DNA from: Agaricus subrufescens
Lineage: Eukaryota; Basidiomycota; Agaricomycetes; Agaricales; Agaricaceae
Length of the DNA stretch: 64,000 nt
Assembly: GCA_029945375.1 (NCBI GenBank)
Contig: CM057060.1
Span: forward strand, 62,001-126,000
Reading direction: 5' to 3'
A program made the position numbers and the translations under genes. The notes under the pieces are model-generated. The model was not told the DNA's origin. It worked only from the letters and a program-made list of their open reading frames with translations, and ran no database searches. Within the stretch, counting starts at the first letter, position 1. The number at the start of each line of letters is the position of its first letter. Of the stretch, positions 33,553-43,941 are shown one piece after another.

Positions 33553-35224
33553 TCAAAGATTCTCCTGGGTGCGTTTTACGCGCTTCGGGGACCTTCCGCT
33601 CTCTGGTCCATAGAAAGGGAAGGTGGGATCAGGCATCAAGTAATTTCTTGGTGCCGAGGGTTGGTCATTTAGAGGAAGTAGTGTTGGGCGAACAAATTCA
33701 CCCGGGGGATGACTGGGAGTGCCATAAGGAGAAAGAGGAAGAGGCGATATCTGAGCGGCGCACTCAGGCTCATCCATCGCTTTTCTCTTTACACCTATGG
33801 CACCCAGAGTCGTGTCAGTGGGAGCGTAGGAAGTGACATGCATATCACTTCCACCGGCAACCCCACCGGCACCTCCCGTGATGGAAGATCCAGGAATCTG
33901 ATAGAATGGGTCCTCACCCATACCATAGCTTGTCATATAATCTCTTACGCTCTCCACAGGAGGGTTATCAGTTTTTGGGGTATCAAAATCATAATGATTT
34001 GGGTGTATCTCCGAAGAATAGGACTCGGAGCAAGACAAAGGACTTGTCAGGCTCCCCTGGAAATCGTGCACCTGATTTGAGTTTTCAGGCGTGCCGGAGC
34101 CGAACAGAAAACTGTCGAGGTTTCCAGAGCCGAATTCAGGATAACCAATTGATTGGTTCAAGTCAAGTCCGCCCGAAATGGATGGCATAGTTGGAGGAGG
34201 GGGGTGGCTCGGAGCCCTTTCAGTAAAAACGGGACTGTTGGAATGGCTCGAGTGCGCCTGGTGAATGTTCCCAGGAGAAGTAGACAGAGGACTCGAAGGA
34301 GGAGATGTAACAGCTACAGAAATGTTGGAGTCAAACTAGGTGCAGACGAGAACCGAATTCAACTCACTGTAATGGTCGTTGGAGCTGTCTGTTAATTCGT
34401 CAAGGCCAGTCATTCCCCCAACCTCAACCTTACCGGGTGCCCCTTGAATCATCAATGGTTCAACTTCTCTCGCCATCGGATCAGGTACTGCCATAGAAAT
34501 CACTCCGGAGCTAGTCAAGAGTTGCCACAGAAACTCAAGTTGCTGTCGCATAGCTCCGACTTCATTGTGCAAATACCTGTTTTCCGTCTCCAGCTCCATT
34601 TGGCGATCCTTCATGGAACCAACGTCGAGCAAGATTTGATTCAGCAATGGATCCTGAACGGTATCATCTGCTGGAACAATCTCGATTGTTGGCGCTGGCA
34701 CTGATGGGTCGGGAGGTTGAGCTGGTAGACTCTCATGTGCTTTCCGCTTGGATCGTTGGATATGAATAAGGAGGTCTTGCCGACCACGACGAAATTGATG
34801 ACCAAAGTGCATGTACTGATCAAAGTCATTGGCTGTGTCTGAATGTAGTGCCCCTTTCTGGAGGTCCGGAACTTTATGAAATCCATAATTATTGAGCTGA
34901 CGAACAAAGGACGAATAGTTCTTGTGCTTGAACCATTTATCAAATGGAAATCGGTCAGGTTCCAGAACTGTGCCAAATGGTGAGATGGATTAATTGGAGG
35001 GATTGGCAAGGCGTACTAAAAAAGGAGTCGCCGTTCGGCGACCAGTAAATGAGGTGGTTGAGGCTTTCGTCATCCACTATCCTGTGAGGCCCGGGGTAAG
35101 TAACACTTAGAGGACGATCAAGGCTATAGACTCAACGCATAAAGTTTGCGTAGAAAGGGGGGGGCAACTCTGGGTGAAGCATCTGCGAACTCATAGTGGG
35201 TAGATGGTAACGTTTCTGGTGCCA
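33553..35224 (-). CDS. Heat-shock-factor-type transcription factor B
   Basis: Exon 1 starts at the ATG at 35224 ([20 protein letters not shown]) and passes through an eight-cytosine run to [11 protein letters not shown], the HSF domain start. Exon 2 reads [20 protein letters not shown]. Exon 3 gives [20 protein letters not shown], then [20 protein letters not shown] (recognition helix intact). It continues with [20 protein letters not shown] and a coiled coil ([20 protein letters not shown]). The [15 protein letters not shown] segment is shared with HSF A (LMIQGIPGKVEVGE). The Ser/Pro-rich C-terminal exon ends [13 protein letters not shown]. It has the same exon pattern and promoter elements as HSF A and D. 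Confidence 0.9.
33719..33803. repeat. Imperfect inverted repeat inside HSF B coding region
   Basis: The left arm begins GTGCCATAAGG (33719) and includes AGGCGAT and TGAGC; the right arm ends in the inverse of GTGCCATAGG (33803) and includes the inverse of AGCGATGGATGAGC. Arms match with several mismatches and small gaps. It lies in the same protein segment ([13 protein letters not shown]) as the palindrome of HSF A. Confidence 0.7.
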
Positions 35225-35264
35225 TGAAGGAGAAAGTCCGAATCACAGCCGCCCTATCACACGT

Positions 35265-35387
35265 CTTTTGTATATATCGTACCCGAACATGAGGCAGGAG
35301 AACTTCTGACCCAAGAATTCTGATTGATACCAGAGTGCTAATAAAAACCCTGATAGATTACAGGGCATCATCGAGAACATTCCTGAC
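35265..35387 (-). promoter_or_regulatory. HSF B promoter: HSE-like and TATA-like elements
   Basis: An HSE-like element lies at 35375-35387 (plus strand GAACATTCCTGAC; the third unit has GAC for GAA), about 150 bp upstream of the ATG, the same distance as in HSF A. The shared TTTTTATTAGC block, the TTCTCCTGCCTCATGTT block and a TATATACAAAAG box at about 35265-35276 follow toward the gene. The CCAAT position is degenerate (TCAATCAG). Confidence 0.65.
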
Positions 35388-36264
35388 ACATAACATTGAC
35401 GGCACATTAGTTATCGTACTCTCAAGTTGCGGTGTTAATCGACTGTTCTGAACCCTCACCAAGTAAGCCCACCTGACATTACTGTATTAACAATGCATTG
35501 GGCAGTCCAATAGAGGAACCTACTTGGTCTGACCCTGACTGAGAGATGCTGTGCATTATGTACCAGTGTGGGACAGAAATCGGAGAAAGGCTCATTGCGA
35601 AGCTAGTGGGAGTGAGAATTATAGGAAGACCCTCCGTGTGGTTTCCAAGCTAAAAATGCTCCTAGCCCTTGAGATCTACAACGAGAAATTTGAATTCGGC
35701 GGTGCTCGGACAAGCTACAACCAATCTGCGACAGCCATGATGAGGTACAGGTTTGACACGAATTTGATGGGAGTCTGCATAGCCCAAGGGGGCACGGTAA
35801 TCATGTAAATACACCTACTTGACACCTTACCTCTCGTACGGTATCCAGACAAACAAATCACTGAATATGCTCTCTAAGTGGACAGACCCTATGGATGGCG
35901 GTTTGTGCGGGTTTGTGCGGAAGTAAAGTGGATACCAGATTAGGGTATGATTTAGTTAAATATAACTATCTGCTTGTTATTTAGATCCTTGTTAACTTGA
36001 AATCACAACGCGGTCCCCGTTCTAAGGTGCCTTGTATAGTTCTATGGAGGACCACGTGTACTGTCTATGAGATTAGCAAACGCGACATCGTCCAAGCTTA
36101 GCTATACTCTTCGAAGAAAAACCAAATCAATTTTGTATCAACATCAAAACAGTGGTGGTCGTTTTCGAGCAACAAAAAAATGAGGCGACCTGGACATGTT
36201 CAAATAGTTTGTGGGTTGTAACTGGAAGACTTGTACCTAATTCGGGTTTCCAAAACTACTAAAC
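35388..36264. other. Intergenic region between HSF B and HSF C
   Basis: About 880 bp. The plus-strand frame 35551-35808 is open but unremarkable. No gene is supported beyond upstream sequence of HSF B and the 3' flank of HSF C. Confidence 0.45.
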
Positions 36265-37153
36265 CTAATCCAATCCCACTCTCTGCAAGCTGAGATCTGA
36301 TAGTTTACCGCGAATATCCTGGAGCTCATTCAACTGTGTCAAATTAATATCCCGGAGCCGATTCAGCTCTGTCAATGAAATATCCCGAAGCCGATTCAGC
36401 TCTGTCAGCTGAATATCCAGGAGCGGATTCGGCTCTGTCAACGGAATACCCTGAAGCTGGTTCAGCTGTTCGATCATCTGATCCTGCCGTTCGGTCAACT
36501 GGTCCAGCTGTTCGGTCAACTGGTCCAGCTCTTCGTTCGACTGGTCCAGCCGTTCGTTCAGCCTACGATTGGCTTCCTGGACTTTTTGTAATCTTTTTTG
36601 TTTTACGAAGGTCCTGGGCGTCAGCCCTGATTTAGATTGGCCGCATATTCCAGAAGCTTGGATTGAGACTAGTAGATCTTCTCGATTGATATTGTCAAGA
36701 AGCTTTTGCTGATTTCGACGAAAGAAGGTATGTATGTAGTGGTGATATCCATGTATGTGGTCACAGCAGAGTGTTCCCTGTTGGCGGTGGGTAATTCTCC
36801 TGAAGTGATATGCCTTTAATAGGCTGGCAAAGGATAAATAGTCAAAGTGCTTGGACTGATGTCCAAACACCTCTTTTATGAGGCGGTCAGGCTGCCTAAC
36901 TGTCCACAACGCTAAGATAGAATAATTGGAAAGATCTGCGTGGCTTACTAAAAAAAGAATCGCCATTTGTTGACCAGCGGATCATGTGGTCAGTACTTTC
37001 ATCGTCTACAGTCCTGTTGATAAATTGAATGTTACTTTCAGAGAGACCAGAGTTGAGATCTAACCTGTAGAGCAAGACTAAAAATGCTGGCACGCCTTTG
37101 GGGGCATCATTTTCAGGAACACCATGTGTAGACAGTGAGGTTTCTGCCACCAT
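36265..37153 (-). CDS. Divergent HSF-like protein C with 11-residue repeats
   Basis: The gene has the HSF exon plan: exon 1 MVAETSLSTHGVPENDAP then KGVPAFLVLLYR; exon 2 TVDDESTDHMIRWSTNGDSF; exon 3 LWTVRQPDRLIKEVFGHQSK. The segment aligned with the recognition helix reads LSFASLLKAYHFRRI, so the Arg-Gln pair that contacts DNA in HSFs is Ser-Leu and the Gly is His. The wing and linker (HRQQGTLCCDHIHGYHHY, TFFRRNQQKLLDNINRED) still resemble its neighbours. The C-terminus is a coiled coil (ERLDQSNEELDQLTEQLDQL) followed by tandem 11-residue repeats of type D-I-x-L-T-E-L-N-R-L-R (36300-36430). There is no Ser-rich tail. The frame is intact, so it may act as a partner or antagonist rather than a DNA binder; that is inference. 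Confidence 0.8.
36300..36435. repeat. 33-bp tandem coding repeats in HSF C
   Basis: About four degenerate head-to-tail 33-bp units encode DIQLTELNRLR, DISLTELNRLR, DINLTQLNELQ and a final DIRGKLSDLS. Adjacent upstream sequence (36470-36550) repeats QLTEQLD/QLTERQD heptads. Confidence 0.85.
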
Positions 37154-37189
37154 GATGAAGATTGATTTAGCGGCAGCCTCACCCCATCC

Positions 37190-37311
37190 CTTCTGTATTT
37201 ATGCACTCGATCACAAGGTAGAAGACGACCAGTCCTTAGAACTCTGCCTTCAGCCTTAATGATAGATAAAGAATGATTGAATGTCCTAAAATCATAGAGA
37301 ACATTCTTGAC
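37190..37311 (-). promoter_or_regulatory. HSF C promoter: HSE-like element
   Basis: An HSE-like element lies at 37299-37311 (plus strand GAACATTCTTGAC), about 150 bp upstream of the ATG as in HSF A and B. A TAAATACAGAAG box (about 37190-37200 on plus) corresponds to the TATA-like element of the other genes. The central shared blocks are weaker here than in A, B and D. Confidence 0.6.
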
Positions 37312-37319
37312 CTTTGTCT

Positions 37320-38585
37320 CAACGCATCGATAAGCACCTCAATCGCGATTAAACTTGCATATTCGCTCGAAAATTCTGGAGCCTTTACAGAATAGGAAAT
37401 CTGCCAGAATGATGTACCTGCTCGGACTGTATATGGAGCGGCCTGATTGGTGAGCTGCGGAAGAGAAGCCGAAGACTAAACCGACCACGAGGTGGGTGAT
37501 TGTGAGAGTACGAGTAAACACGAACATATTTCGATTAAAAAAGAACTTCCAGTCCATTCGTACGTTTGCGAGAGGCCCTAAAATTAGAAATATTATCATC
37601 TTGAACGATAGTAGTTGACACTTGTGACCGCATTCAGTAAGGATTGGGCGTAAGTCCATGGCATGTTAGGGGCTAGGGATCGAGGGATTCCCATAAAACT
37701 GTAAGATCAGAGCAATGAAAGTCGAGCCATCCAGTGGCAGGCGAGGTACACGCGAGAGATAGGAAGCGTTTGACACTACCGTGTCACGTGTCACGCGTCG
37801 CAGCGACTCTCGAGCTGGTCATCTTTTCTATGGACTGCCGATCCCGCCGAACTTAGAGAGTCTGTACACGATCAGCTCTCCAGTATTTTGTGAAATTAAT
37901 TATAGTCCATTTTTTCTGCCGGTCGCGGCTTCATTTGATCTTGAACCACTAAGAAAGTAAGAGAGCCGGTTGGCCCCGGTTCTCTCCCACCTCCCCACAT
38001 CGCATCGTATCGCAACATACTCCAATTGAAGTGTTGGACCACTAGGTGTTGCGACTAGATTTACGCTGCCATTATACGTGTCTCCGTTTTGAGCCGTTCG
38101 GGTAGGTGACGACTTGATACTAGTAGGTATCTTGTATCTGATATCGATTTGGATCCACGAACATTCCCCTTGCAAGTAGGATGATCACCGATCACCAACC
38201 GCCATCATCACGTCTGGATTTCACCTCATATTATTGTCATCTCTTGCTGTAGTTTTTATTTGCGTAGTAAACATGGAAGTATTTCCAGTAATGAGTTGGT
38301 TTTCTTCGTCGTCGTCGAAATCAACGTAATAATATGGCCGCGAATTTGGCCTATTTTGTTCTCTTCAAGACGAGAGATAAAAGATCTCATGAACAAGGAC
38401 CAGTAAAATAATCAAATAATTCACAGGAAAGTGACGTGAAAAGTACAACAACGAACCACGCAAAGGGATAAAAATACATTTGTTTACATGTAGGTCGTGC
38501 TGATGAACTGAGGATAATCAATAGTCTACGGCCATTTATGGTTAACATATAATAGGCACCATGTTGAGAATACTTACTGAGACAT
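37320..38585. other. Intergenic region between HSF C and HSF D
   Basis: About 1.27 kb. Minus-strand frames 37339-37659 and 37900-38175 are open but show no domain. Nothing else is recognised. Confidence 0.45.
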
Positions 38586-40346
38586 TCAAAGCGAGGTGAT
38601 TCTCGCACGCTTCGGGGACCTGTTTTCACTCTCAACTCCAGAGGGGGAAGACTTGTCAAAGGTGAAGTTGACCCGTGGCAGGGTAGAACGCTTATCATCT
38701 TGAACGAATTCTTCCTTGACAGGAAGTGCGGCGATGTGGTGAAAGATATTAGGAAGATGTTGAGCGTCATGGAGAGAAAGAGAGGACACCGGTGGATGGG
38801 AAGCGCACTCCGTGCGAGACCCATCCACCAAATCCTTTTTCCTCTTGGTCCCCTTGGCACTCGCGGTCGTGAGATTCGAATCACCTTTGGCAGAGGATGT
38901 GGCGGATGATGTGGTAGTAATGTCGTTTGTTACGTGCATAGTGGAAGTAGCGTCGGGTCTGAGAGTGGTATGACTTGACCCGGTGCCACTCCCGAGCGTG
39001 TGGGTAGACGGCGAATCTTGGAAAATGTCCGAGTAGAACTCATTTACACCAAAAGTTTGATCCAAGTGGACCGCAGTCTCCCCAAAAGATGAAGTAATAG
39101 ATTCAGAGCTAACCAAAGAATACGGAAATGTTTCGGAATATAGGTGATCCGAATGGAAAGGATTGAGGGTATAGCCCGAGTCCGAGAGGTCCGCCGAGAA
39201 GCCCAAGACCTCAGAGTCGCCACAGCTGGTTAGATCCACGTCTTCCAATGAGATAAATTCGAATTGGTCTGAATCCGCGACTGAGCTTGGTGGTGTAAGT
39301 GGGGGCGAAGAATGTCGGTTCGTTGCGTGACTGATGTGATCCCCTCCGTCACTGATCTCGGAAACAGTAGGTTGAGACTCAGAGAGGGGAGATAAGATAT
39401 CTATGATAGATGCGGGAATTTTTCAATGAAATCGGGCTATCAGTTAACCAAGACTAGATAACTCACCACAATTAGCATCTGCAGTGGCAATCTCAGCCGT
39501 TTCGGGCTTCTCATGTTCCTTTACTCCCTGGATCATTAACGGACCACAGTGCCCCCTCGACGCCGAATTATTATCTGTGCTATGAAAGATACCAAGGCCG
39601 GCGAGGAGCCGCAAGATAACGTCTTGATGTCGGGCCACGTTGGCTTCAAGAACACCAAGTTTATCGCGTAAAGTCTGATTCTCTCGGTCCTGTTCGACTT
39701 GCCGACGTTTCAAGCCTTGCACCTCGACTAAGATTGCCTCAACCAGTCGGTTTTGAGAGAAATCTTCCCCAAGAATAATGTCCGCTACCGTTAGATCTTC
39801 GTTTTTCACAGATGTTCGAGTGTTGACATCCGGTGATTTTGTCGGCTCGTCAGATACCGATTGACCTTTCCGCTGAATCCTACCCAGAAGATCTTGTCTC
39901 CCTCGACGAAAATCCGGATGTTCATAATGATGGAACTCTTGAGCGCCACTGGACCGGAGGGCCCCCTGCTGGAGATGGACGAGTTTATGAAATCCATAGT
40001 TATTCAATTGCCGAACAAAAGAAGAATAATTTGCATGCTTGAACCACTCTCCAAGCACCTCTTTCGCAAACCGGTCATGTTGCTTGACTACTCACAGCAT
40101 TGAGATGTAACGAGAAGGCTAGACTTTTTGTATGACTCACTGAAGAACGAATCCCCATCATCGGACCACTGAATGAGATCATAGTTCTCATCGTCGACCA
40201 TACTATCGATGACCAACTCAATACTATGACGGGAGTGATTCGACACCTCGAGGACTCAACTGATATAGCGATCGTAGAAAGGCAGGTACGCCTTTCATCG
40301 CAGGATTCAGTGATGTGGAGGAATTTTTCGATGTTTCTGGAGTCAT
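38586..40346 (-). CDS. Heat-shock-factor-type transcription factor D
   Basis: Exon 1 starts at the ATG at 40346 (MTPETSKNSSTSLNPAMKGV) and ends in GVPAFLRSLYQ. Exon 2 reads MVDDENYDLIQWSDDGDSFF. Exon 3 has HDRFAKEVLGEWFKHANYSS then [20 protein letters not shown], with an intact recognition helix, then [18 protein letters not shown] coiled coil follows (KRRQVEQDRENQTLRDKLGV). The PLMIQGVKEHEKPE segment matches the PLMIQGxPGKVE box of A and B. The Ser/Thr-rich acidic tail (38586-39420) holds GTKRKKDLVDGSRTECASHP at the palindrome site and ends SPKRARITSL. The first and third introns are short; exon 4 follows an intron at about 39420-39460. Confidence 0.9.
38775..38845. repeat. Decayed inverted repeat inside HSF D coding region
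   Basis: The core pairs GGTGGATGGG (38791-38800) with CCCATCCACC (38820-38829) and CGCAC (38804-38808) with GTGCG (38812-38816), with three mismatches between. Purine-rich flanks on the left and pyrimidine-rich flanks on the right extend the symmetry weakly. It lies in the same protein segment as the palindromes in HSF A and B. Confidence 0.7.
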
Positions 40347-40397
40347 TCCTGAAGGAGACGGTAGAGGTACCAAAGAGCTCCATAATGCCTCGCATGT

Positions 40398-40530
40398 CTT
40401 TTGTACTCAGTGCATGGGAATCTGCTCAAACATGAGGCAGGAGAAGCTTTCTCCACACAATCCTAATTGGAGCCATGATGCTAATAAAAGCTCTGATGGA
40501 AACTCAGGGAAACATCAGGAATCTTCTCGG
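40398..40530 (-). promoter_or_regulatory. HSF D promoter: HSE-like, CCAAT and TATA-like elements
   Basis: An HSE-like element lies at 40519-40530 (plus strand GAATCTTCTCGG; third unit degenerate), about 173 bp upstream of the ATG. Toward the gene come the shared CTTTTATTAGC block, CCAAT (plus ATTGG at about 40464), the TTCTCCTGCCTCATGTT block and GTACAAAAG (40398-40406). Confidence 0.65.
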
Positions 40531-41340
40531 CGCACAAATTTAACAGCACATCCGTCACCGAGTTGGCGGTTCTGAAGCATGACCAACTGACAGACCCGTT
40601 TTGGCAGTGCATAGTGGGTTTCGATAGATAAACGCGCCAATGAGGTCTCAACCCGGTGAAACTGCGCACGTCGCACTGCGGAGAGGAAGTCGAAGCATAA
40701 ACCAACTGCGGGTTTGCTAACAGTCGGAGTTAGAGAGAAGGGCCGGCGCCTTCCGAATGAGGCTTCCTCCTGACTCGCTCTCCTGGGCCGTGCGAATGTT
40801 TGTAATTCTCATAAGGATGTCTCTGGGAACCTTATTCTACCTAAACACTGTTCTGGATATCTATGGGTCAGTGCGAGATTACATCAATTATAGTGACTTG
40901 TCTGGGCTCCCTTGGGAAATGTGGCGTTATCTTGCTGCTATCTTGCCGTCACTCGACACAATGCCGAAAGCTCATGGTCGAATTCGGTGTGTAGAGAAAG
41001 AGTTTAAATTAAAGGGACCTTATGGAGTACAGATTGATATGGGAACGAAGTCCGATCATTGGAGTACACATACAACGTCTGACTACTCTTACGAATGTAA
41101 GAGAATAACGACGTGTTATTACAGTTTCAGGGAGTATCAGCCCGGGATTGGGTTAGTCTAAACTAAAAGAGAAAAAACAATGCGCAAGAGGGAAGGGGTA
41201 AATTTAGATGAGATAAGCCCAGCAGCTGCTGAGTGGCTCGGAGCGTAGCTCCATCCATCTTATCAAACAGATGGCCAGTCAAACCTTCGGTCATTTTTCT
41301 ACTGTAGTTTCGTTTAATATACTCTCTTTGACCTGGGAAC
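40531..41340. other. Intergenic region between HSF cluster and 7-TM array
   Basis: About 800 bp. A plus-strand frame at 40757-41161 (134 codons) is open but has no recognisable domain. I do not call it a gene. Confidence 0.4.
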
Positions 41341-41660
41341 TTATGCAAACTGAATCTCGGAAATTGGGTATGGCAGGGCGACATTGCATTCAAACAGCTT
41401 GATGTTCCGGTGGATGCGACGCAATATCGAAGCCATGAGCAGGGCCAAAAATATAGTAAGCATAATTTTGAAGATTGGGGAAGTTGAGGGGAGACAGATA
41501 GATTCCACTCAGAGATAGCACAAGGAAAACAATCCTTGGTCGGCACACTTACTAAAGGCCAACTGTGAGGTGACTAATTACACTCACAAGTAATACTGCT
41601 GACCACCTCACAAGACGGCTTGAGACAAACGAGGTACAGTTCTGCACAAGATAAAACATT
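41341..41660 (-). pseudogene. Truncated 7-TM family gene fragment
   Basis: The fragment matches only the 3' part of the 7-TM genes that follow: the end of the exon coding RLSQAVLRGGQQYYL and the last exon ending YPISEIQFA then stop (41341-41343). The upstream exons are missing. Within the conserved segment a TGA (plus strand TCA at 41608-41610) stands where intact copies have CGA (Arg). The fragment thus has both a 5' truncation and a premature stop. Confidence 0.8.
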
Positions 41661-41881
41661 TCCACTAGTGATGAAAGAACGAAAAGCTCAGTGGTAAGTG
41701 TGTAGTGTAAACCATGATCCATAATATTTATACAACTGTAATGCTGAGGACGAATGAGCAAATAGTTTGACTCATTATACTCAGATTTTGCAGGTAATGT
41801 CTACCATAGAGAAGGATTATAATCCTTCCAATTGTCACTACCTCTCTAATTCATATATCGGTAGAACGTCTACTGTAGTAT

Positions 41882-42965
41882 TTACAGAAACTGGATCTCG
41901 GAAATTGGGTATGGTGGTGTTACATCACAATCAAATAGCTTGATATTCCTGTGGGTGCGGCATGCCATCACTGCCATGAGTGGTGCCCAGAGTACAGTGA
42001 TCATGCTTTTGAAAATGGGAGAGGTAGAAGGAGCATATACAAATAGTCCACTAGGGAGAATTACAAGGCAAACAATCCTGATTCAGAACATTAGCGAAGG
42101 TCAATCATTATAGAAGAATGCAACAAACAAGAAATATTGTTGTCCACCCCGCAGGACAGCTCGAGAAAGACGAGGCAGAGCTCTTCCAGAAATGAAACGG
42201 CTCCATCCCGTCTCACGGTTGATAACTACATGTGCGATACCAATTTTGTACGAGATTGCAAGGAAGATCAAGAAGTCATAGAGTATAATCACGACAGTAA
42301 TGAGGGATAGAAGGGGTTGAATGCCTGAATGTTTGAGATACCGAGTTTTCGGAATGTAGGTTGGCTTGATAGAGAACGCCAGAAGCGAATGAGAACCAAC
42401 ATATACCATCCAAAAGATGGTGAAGAACCTTCGGACACAGGGGCTATCTGCATAAATTGCTGAAGTCCGCTGGAGAAATAAATATGAGGAACACGCAAGC
42501 GACATTGCATGGAGAGTAACACCAGCAAATATTGACACATCCATGTCGGGGATTAAAGCTGAAAAGTGATGTTACCCTCAAGTCAAATTCAGAATAAAGG
42601 GAACATACTCCTACGGTTAATGTTACAGATAACGAGCGCTGCTATAGCAAATATTCTGTGGATGCTGTTATTGGTGAGATTGCCATGCGACAGTAAATAC
42701 TGACCTAGAGAAAATGAAACAGAATGTAGTGAGTCGTAAGCGGCTGCGCCTTAAGACTCTTATATCGTCGGGTAGAGTGGCAAATATATCCCAGATATTT
42801 GCCTTATAAAAGTTTGAGTAGGAGAAGACATGTCAAGGGAGCGGACAAACTAACACCTAAGAGTAGGAGGATAATGTTTCTTGAGATCTCGTATTCCATA
42901 ACTTCCCGTGGTGAGAGGTGGTTAAGGTAAGTGTCCGAATTAAGGTATATGACATTGGAGGACAT
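41882..42965 (-). CDS. 7-TM membrane protein of unknown function, array copy 1
   Basis: Start at 42965 (MSSNVIYLNSDTYLNHLSPR), exon 1 ends in the first TM (NIILLLLG). Exon 2 reads KANIWDIFATLPDDIRVL, RRSRLRLTT and CFIFSR. The main exon has SSYLFLQRTSAIYADSPCV, FFTIFWMVYVGSHSLLAFSI, LLSLITVVIILYDFLIFLAI and SYKIGIAHVVINRETGWSRF. The last exon ends YPISEIQFL then stop (41882-41884). Hydrophobic segments total about seven. Similar genes are widespread in Agaricomycetes; I know of no assigned function. A receptor-like role can be considered from the topology only. It is more divergent than the other copies. Confidence 0.8.
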
Positions 42966-43229
42966 TAGGGTGAGTGGTTAATGCAATTCAGAAATCTCGT
43001 CTATTTGTATGTGGTCCTTGCTCTATTGATAGCTGATAATGATATGATAGAAGAGCTGGTGAGCGGCGGTGCCGTTCCTGATAGAAATCTGGATCTTGGA
43101 GCTTGAAGAACCCAAATTTGTCTACTGGTAGACTTGAAGCTATATCGCACTAAATTTCCTGTCAGTAGAATGTACATTCGATTGTTATGCAATATAGTCA
43201 TCATCAGGTCACCATATCCGTGTCTGAAT
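42966..43229. other. Upstream region of 7-TM copy 1
   Basis: Contains the shared promoter-type block with CTATTGATAG (about 43022), also found upstream of other copies. It ends at the 9-bp target duplication TGTCTGAAT (43221-43229) of the Mutator-like element. Confidence 0.5.
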
Positions 43230-43442
43230 CAGGCTCCTACCCAGCCGACTCACTGCTTCCTAAACGGGCAAAGATTATGTCAGAACATACTTTGCTCACG
43301 CAGTGAGCGGCTGGCACTTTACGTAGATCGGCCATCACCGAGTTCCTCAAATAGACTCCTTTGTCATCGGAACAGTAATTAACTAATTAACAAATCTAAT
43401 TATATTGTCACGCTCCATATTGCCCCTACCAAAGAATCGAGT

Positions 43443-43926
43443 ATGCCCGCCGGATCCTCAAGCCCCGATACCGTCCTCAGCGCTTGGTCGAACCACAGGA
43501 TCGTTGACCTTGTACAGCGTAGGCTCAACAAGAGGCCCTGCTGGTATCAAATTGAGGTCGCAAAGGCCTTCTATGCGGGGCGCGATGTCGTTGGGTGCGC
43601 GCCGACGGGGGCCGGGAAGACCCTCTCATTTTGGATACCTCTCTTGATGGCCCAAGAAGAGGGAAATAAAAAACTGTTGTTCGTGGTCAGCCCGCTGAAT
43701 GTCTTGGCGCAACAAAACATCGATACATTAAGGGAAGCAGGTATATCTGCTGTAGCTGTGGCAGCAGAGAATGCGACCGCACCTACATTCAAGGTAACAT
43801 TATTGAAATAATCATAACAATCAACTGACAATTACCTAGGATATTGAAAATGGCATATACGAGGTTGTAGTGACAAATCCAGAGATTCTAGTTACGCAAA
43901 TGCTAATGCATGTAACTTGTTTCTGA
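43443..43926 (+). pseudogene. RecQ-type DNA helicase N-terminal fragment
   Basis: Two exons: 43443-43793 and 43840-43926, joined by a 46-nt intron. The protein starts MPAGSSSPDTVLSAW and has Walker A in VVGCAPTGAGKTLSF and motif Ia-like LLFVVSPLNVLAQQN. It continues DIENGIYEVVVTNPEILVTQ then stops. The DEAH box and all later helicase motifs are missing, so helicase activity is not expected. It lies inside the Mutator-like element. Confidence 0.8.
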
Positions 43927-43941
43927 CGTGCAAAGTTAGCC

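Noticed and set aside
35155..35166. Eight-base homopolymer in HSF B exon 1 as a frameshift
   Set aside because: Counting from the ATG at 35224, eight cytosines keep the frame and yield [10 protein letters not shown], the expected HSF start.
40757..41161. 134-codon plus-strand ORF
   Set aside because: No domain or family resemblance, and no upstream or downstream exon could be attached.
43443..43926. Functional RecQ helicase or telomere-linked helicase
   Set aside because: Only Walker A and the following strand are present; the DEAH box and later motifs are missing and the fragment lies inside a transposon.
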